Shown here piece by piece: positions 63,398 through 64,000 of a DNA stretch of 64,000 nt. The DNA is from Salinirubellus salinus. GTDB taxonomy: Archaea > Halobacteriota > Halobacteria > Halobacteriales > Haloarculaceae. A program made the position numbers and the translations under genes. Numbering within the stretch: position 1 is the stretch's first letter; each line of letters starts with the position of its first letter. The stretch lies in NCBI RefSeq assembly GCF_025231485.1, contig NZ_CP104004.1, positions 62,001 through 126,000 on the forward strand, written 5' to 3'. Under the pieces are notes generated by a model, which saw nothing but the letters and a program-made list of their open reading frames with translations, had not been told where the DNA came from and did no database searches.

Positions 63398-64000
63398 GTG
63401 GATACACCGACAGGTCCGACCTCACTGAGGACGGACAACAGAACGGCAGTACCGAAATCGAACACAACACCGAACATGAGCACCCCACCCACACTGTTCG
63501 CCTGTTCTCACAGGCGGCAGACCACGGATTCCCGGCGACGGTTCGCCTCTCCACCGAGGAGATCCGCCGTCTCGACGATGGAGTGGAATCCCCGACGATT
63601 CGTCGGTGGCTCAACCTCGATGCAGACACGAACGCAGACGCGAGTTCCCACTCGCCGTCCGCACTCTCGACAGAGCGTGAGTTCCGTGGCACTGTGGATG
63701 GACAACACTCGACCACCGAATCTGACTCCGAATTCGACACCGATGTCGACGTCCTCGCCGATGTCGATGCCGGTGTCGACTTCGACCGTGAGTCCGAGCG
63801 TACTGGTGCGCACGAGTCCGGTTCTGAACTCGAACTCGAACGTGAATCCGAGGGCGTCTACGGCTGGTACGATGACCAACCGATGGTCGCGTCTCGGAGT
63901 GATGAGCGGAGGACTGAGATGAACGCTTGCGGACGACCCGCTGATGCGCTCTCTGAGTCCGATGTTCTCGCACGTGGGCAGTACATCTACATGGGCCACG
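63394..64000 (+). CDS. Hypothetical acidic protein, 3' end outside window
   Basis: 202 residues are visible from the ATG at 63394 and the frame is open at the window end. N-terminal domain TVRLFSQAADHGFPATVRLSTEEIRRLDD, then IRRWLNLDAD, followed by a long low-complexity D/E/S region (DTDVDVLADVDAGVDFD) and WYDDQPMV. The start codon lies inside the right arm of the 277-bp element, so the element may supply the promoter or may have replaced the original 5' end. No family recognised. Confidence 0.6.
   Translation, partial: MSGYTDRSDLTEDGQQNGSTEIEHNTEHEHPTHTVRLFSQAADHGFPATVRLSTEEIRRLDDGVESPTIRRWLNLDADTNADASSHSPSALSTEREFRGTVDGQHSTTESDSEFDTDVDVLADVDAGVDFDRESERTGAHESGSELELERESEGVYGWYDDQPMVASRSDERRTEMNACGRPADALSESDVLARGQYIYMGH

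Overview
The window is haloarchaeal (class Halobacteria). It is GC-rich, its proteins are strongly acidic, many transcripts look leaderless behind TATA-like boxes, and it carries archaeal information-processing genes (TFB, PCNA, RPA-type OB-fold proteins). A ParA/partner partition pair, two tyrosine recombinases, toxin-antitoxin modules and many lineage-specific small genes indicate a plasmid, megaplasmid or large integrated element rather than core chromosome.

Layout. (1) 1-13.2 kb, plus strand: a defence- or repair-like island. A truncated P-loop ATPase is followed by a prokaryotic ubiquitin-like operon (Ubl, cysteine-free E2-like protein, JAB-E1 fusion). Next come an MrfB-like exonuclease, an MrfA-like helicase and a 1543-residue nuclease-helicase with a probable Fe-S cluster. 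(2) 13.3-18.6 kb: membrane protein, Xer-like integrase with a dif-like palindrome in front of it, parA and its partner with upstream repeats, and a CoiA-like nuclease. (3) 18.6-35.9, 40.1-48.4 and 55.2-61.7 kb: a backbone of minus-strand operons. These encode a TGT-like protein, a Mom-like GNAT, an N6-methylase-like protein, a SWIM protein, an AAA+/vWA pair, PCNA, TFB, RPA/RPA-associated proteins and an OB-fold protein fused to a TFIIS-type zinc ribbon, with many small hypothetical proteins. (4) 35.9-40.1 kb: cargo island (histidine kinase, lipoprotein, HicBA, M48-like protein) bounded by inverted repeats and containing a short intergenic repeat family. (5) 48.4-55.2 kb: second cargo island (recombinase, amphi-Trp protein, universal stress protein, APC transporter, K+ channel). 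(6) 61.9-64 kb: wHTH/TumE-like pair, a 277-bp inverted-repeat element and a gene cut by the window edge.

The most unusual feature is regulatory. Seventeen backbone transcription units carry the same architecture upstream: a T-rich box (usually TTTGT) followed at once by a GC-rich stem-loop whose bases vary while pairing is kept, and whose 3' arm often contains the Shine-Dalgarno sequence. Five of these units also carry an upstream inverted repeat, TCCTACGCAACA, 24-25 bases, TGTTGCGTAGGA. None of the elements precedes a cargo gene, so they mark the backbone as one co-regulated replicon, possibly read by its own TFB.

PCNA, the RPA-like set and the parA pair probably support replication and inheritance. 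The GNAT, TGT-like and methylase-like proteins could modify DNA. The 1-13 kb island and the toxin-antitoxin pairs look like defence or maintenance cargo. Functions are assigned from visible motifs only; no database search was run.
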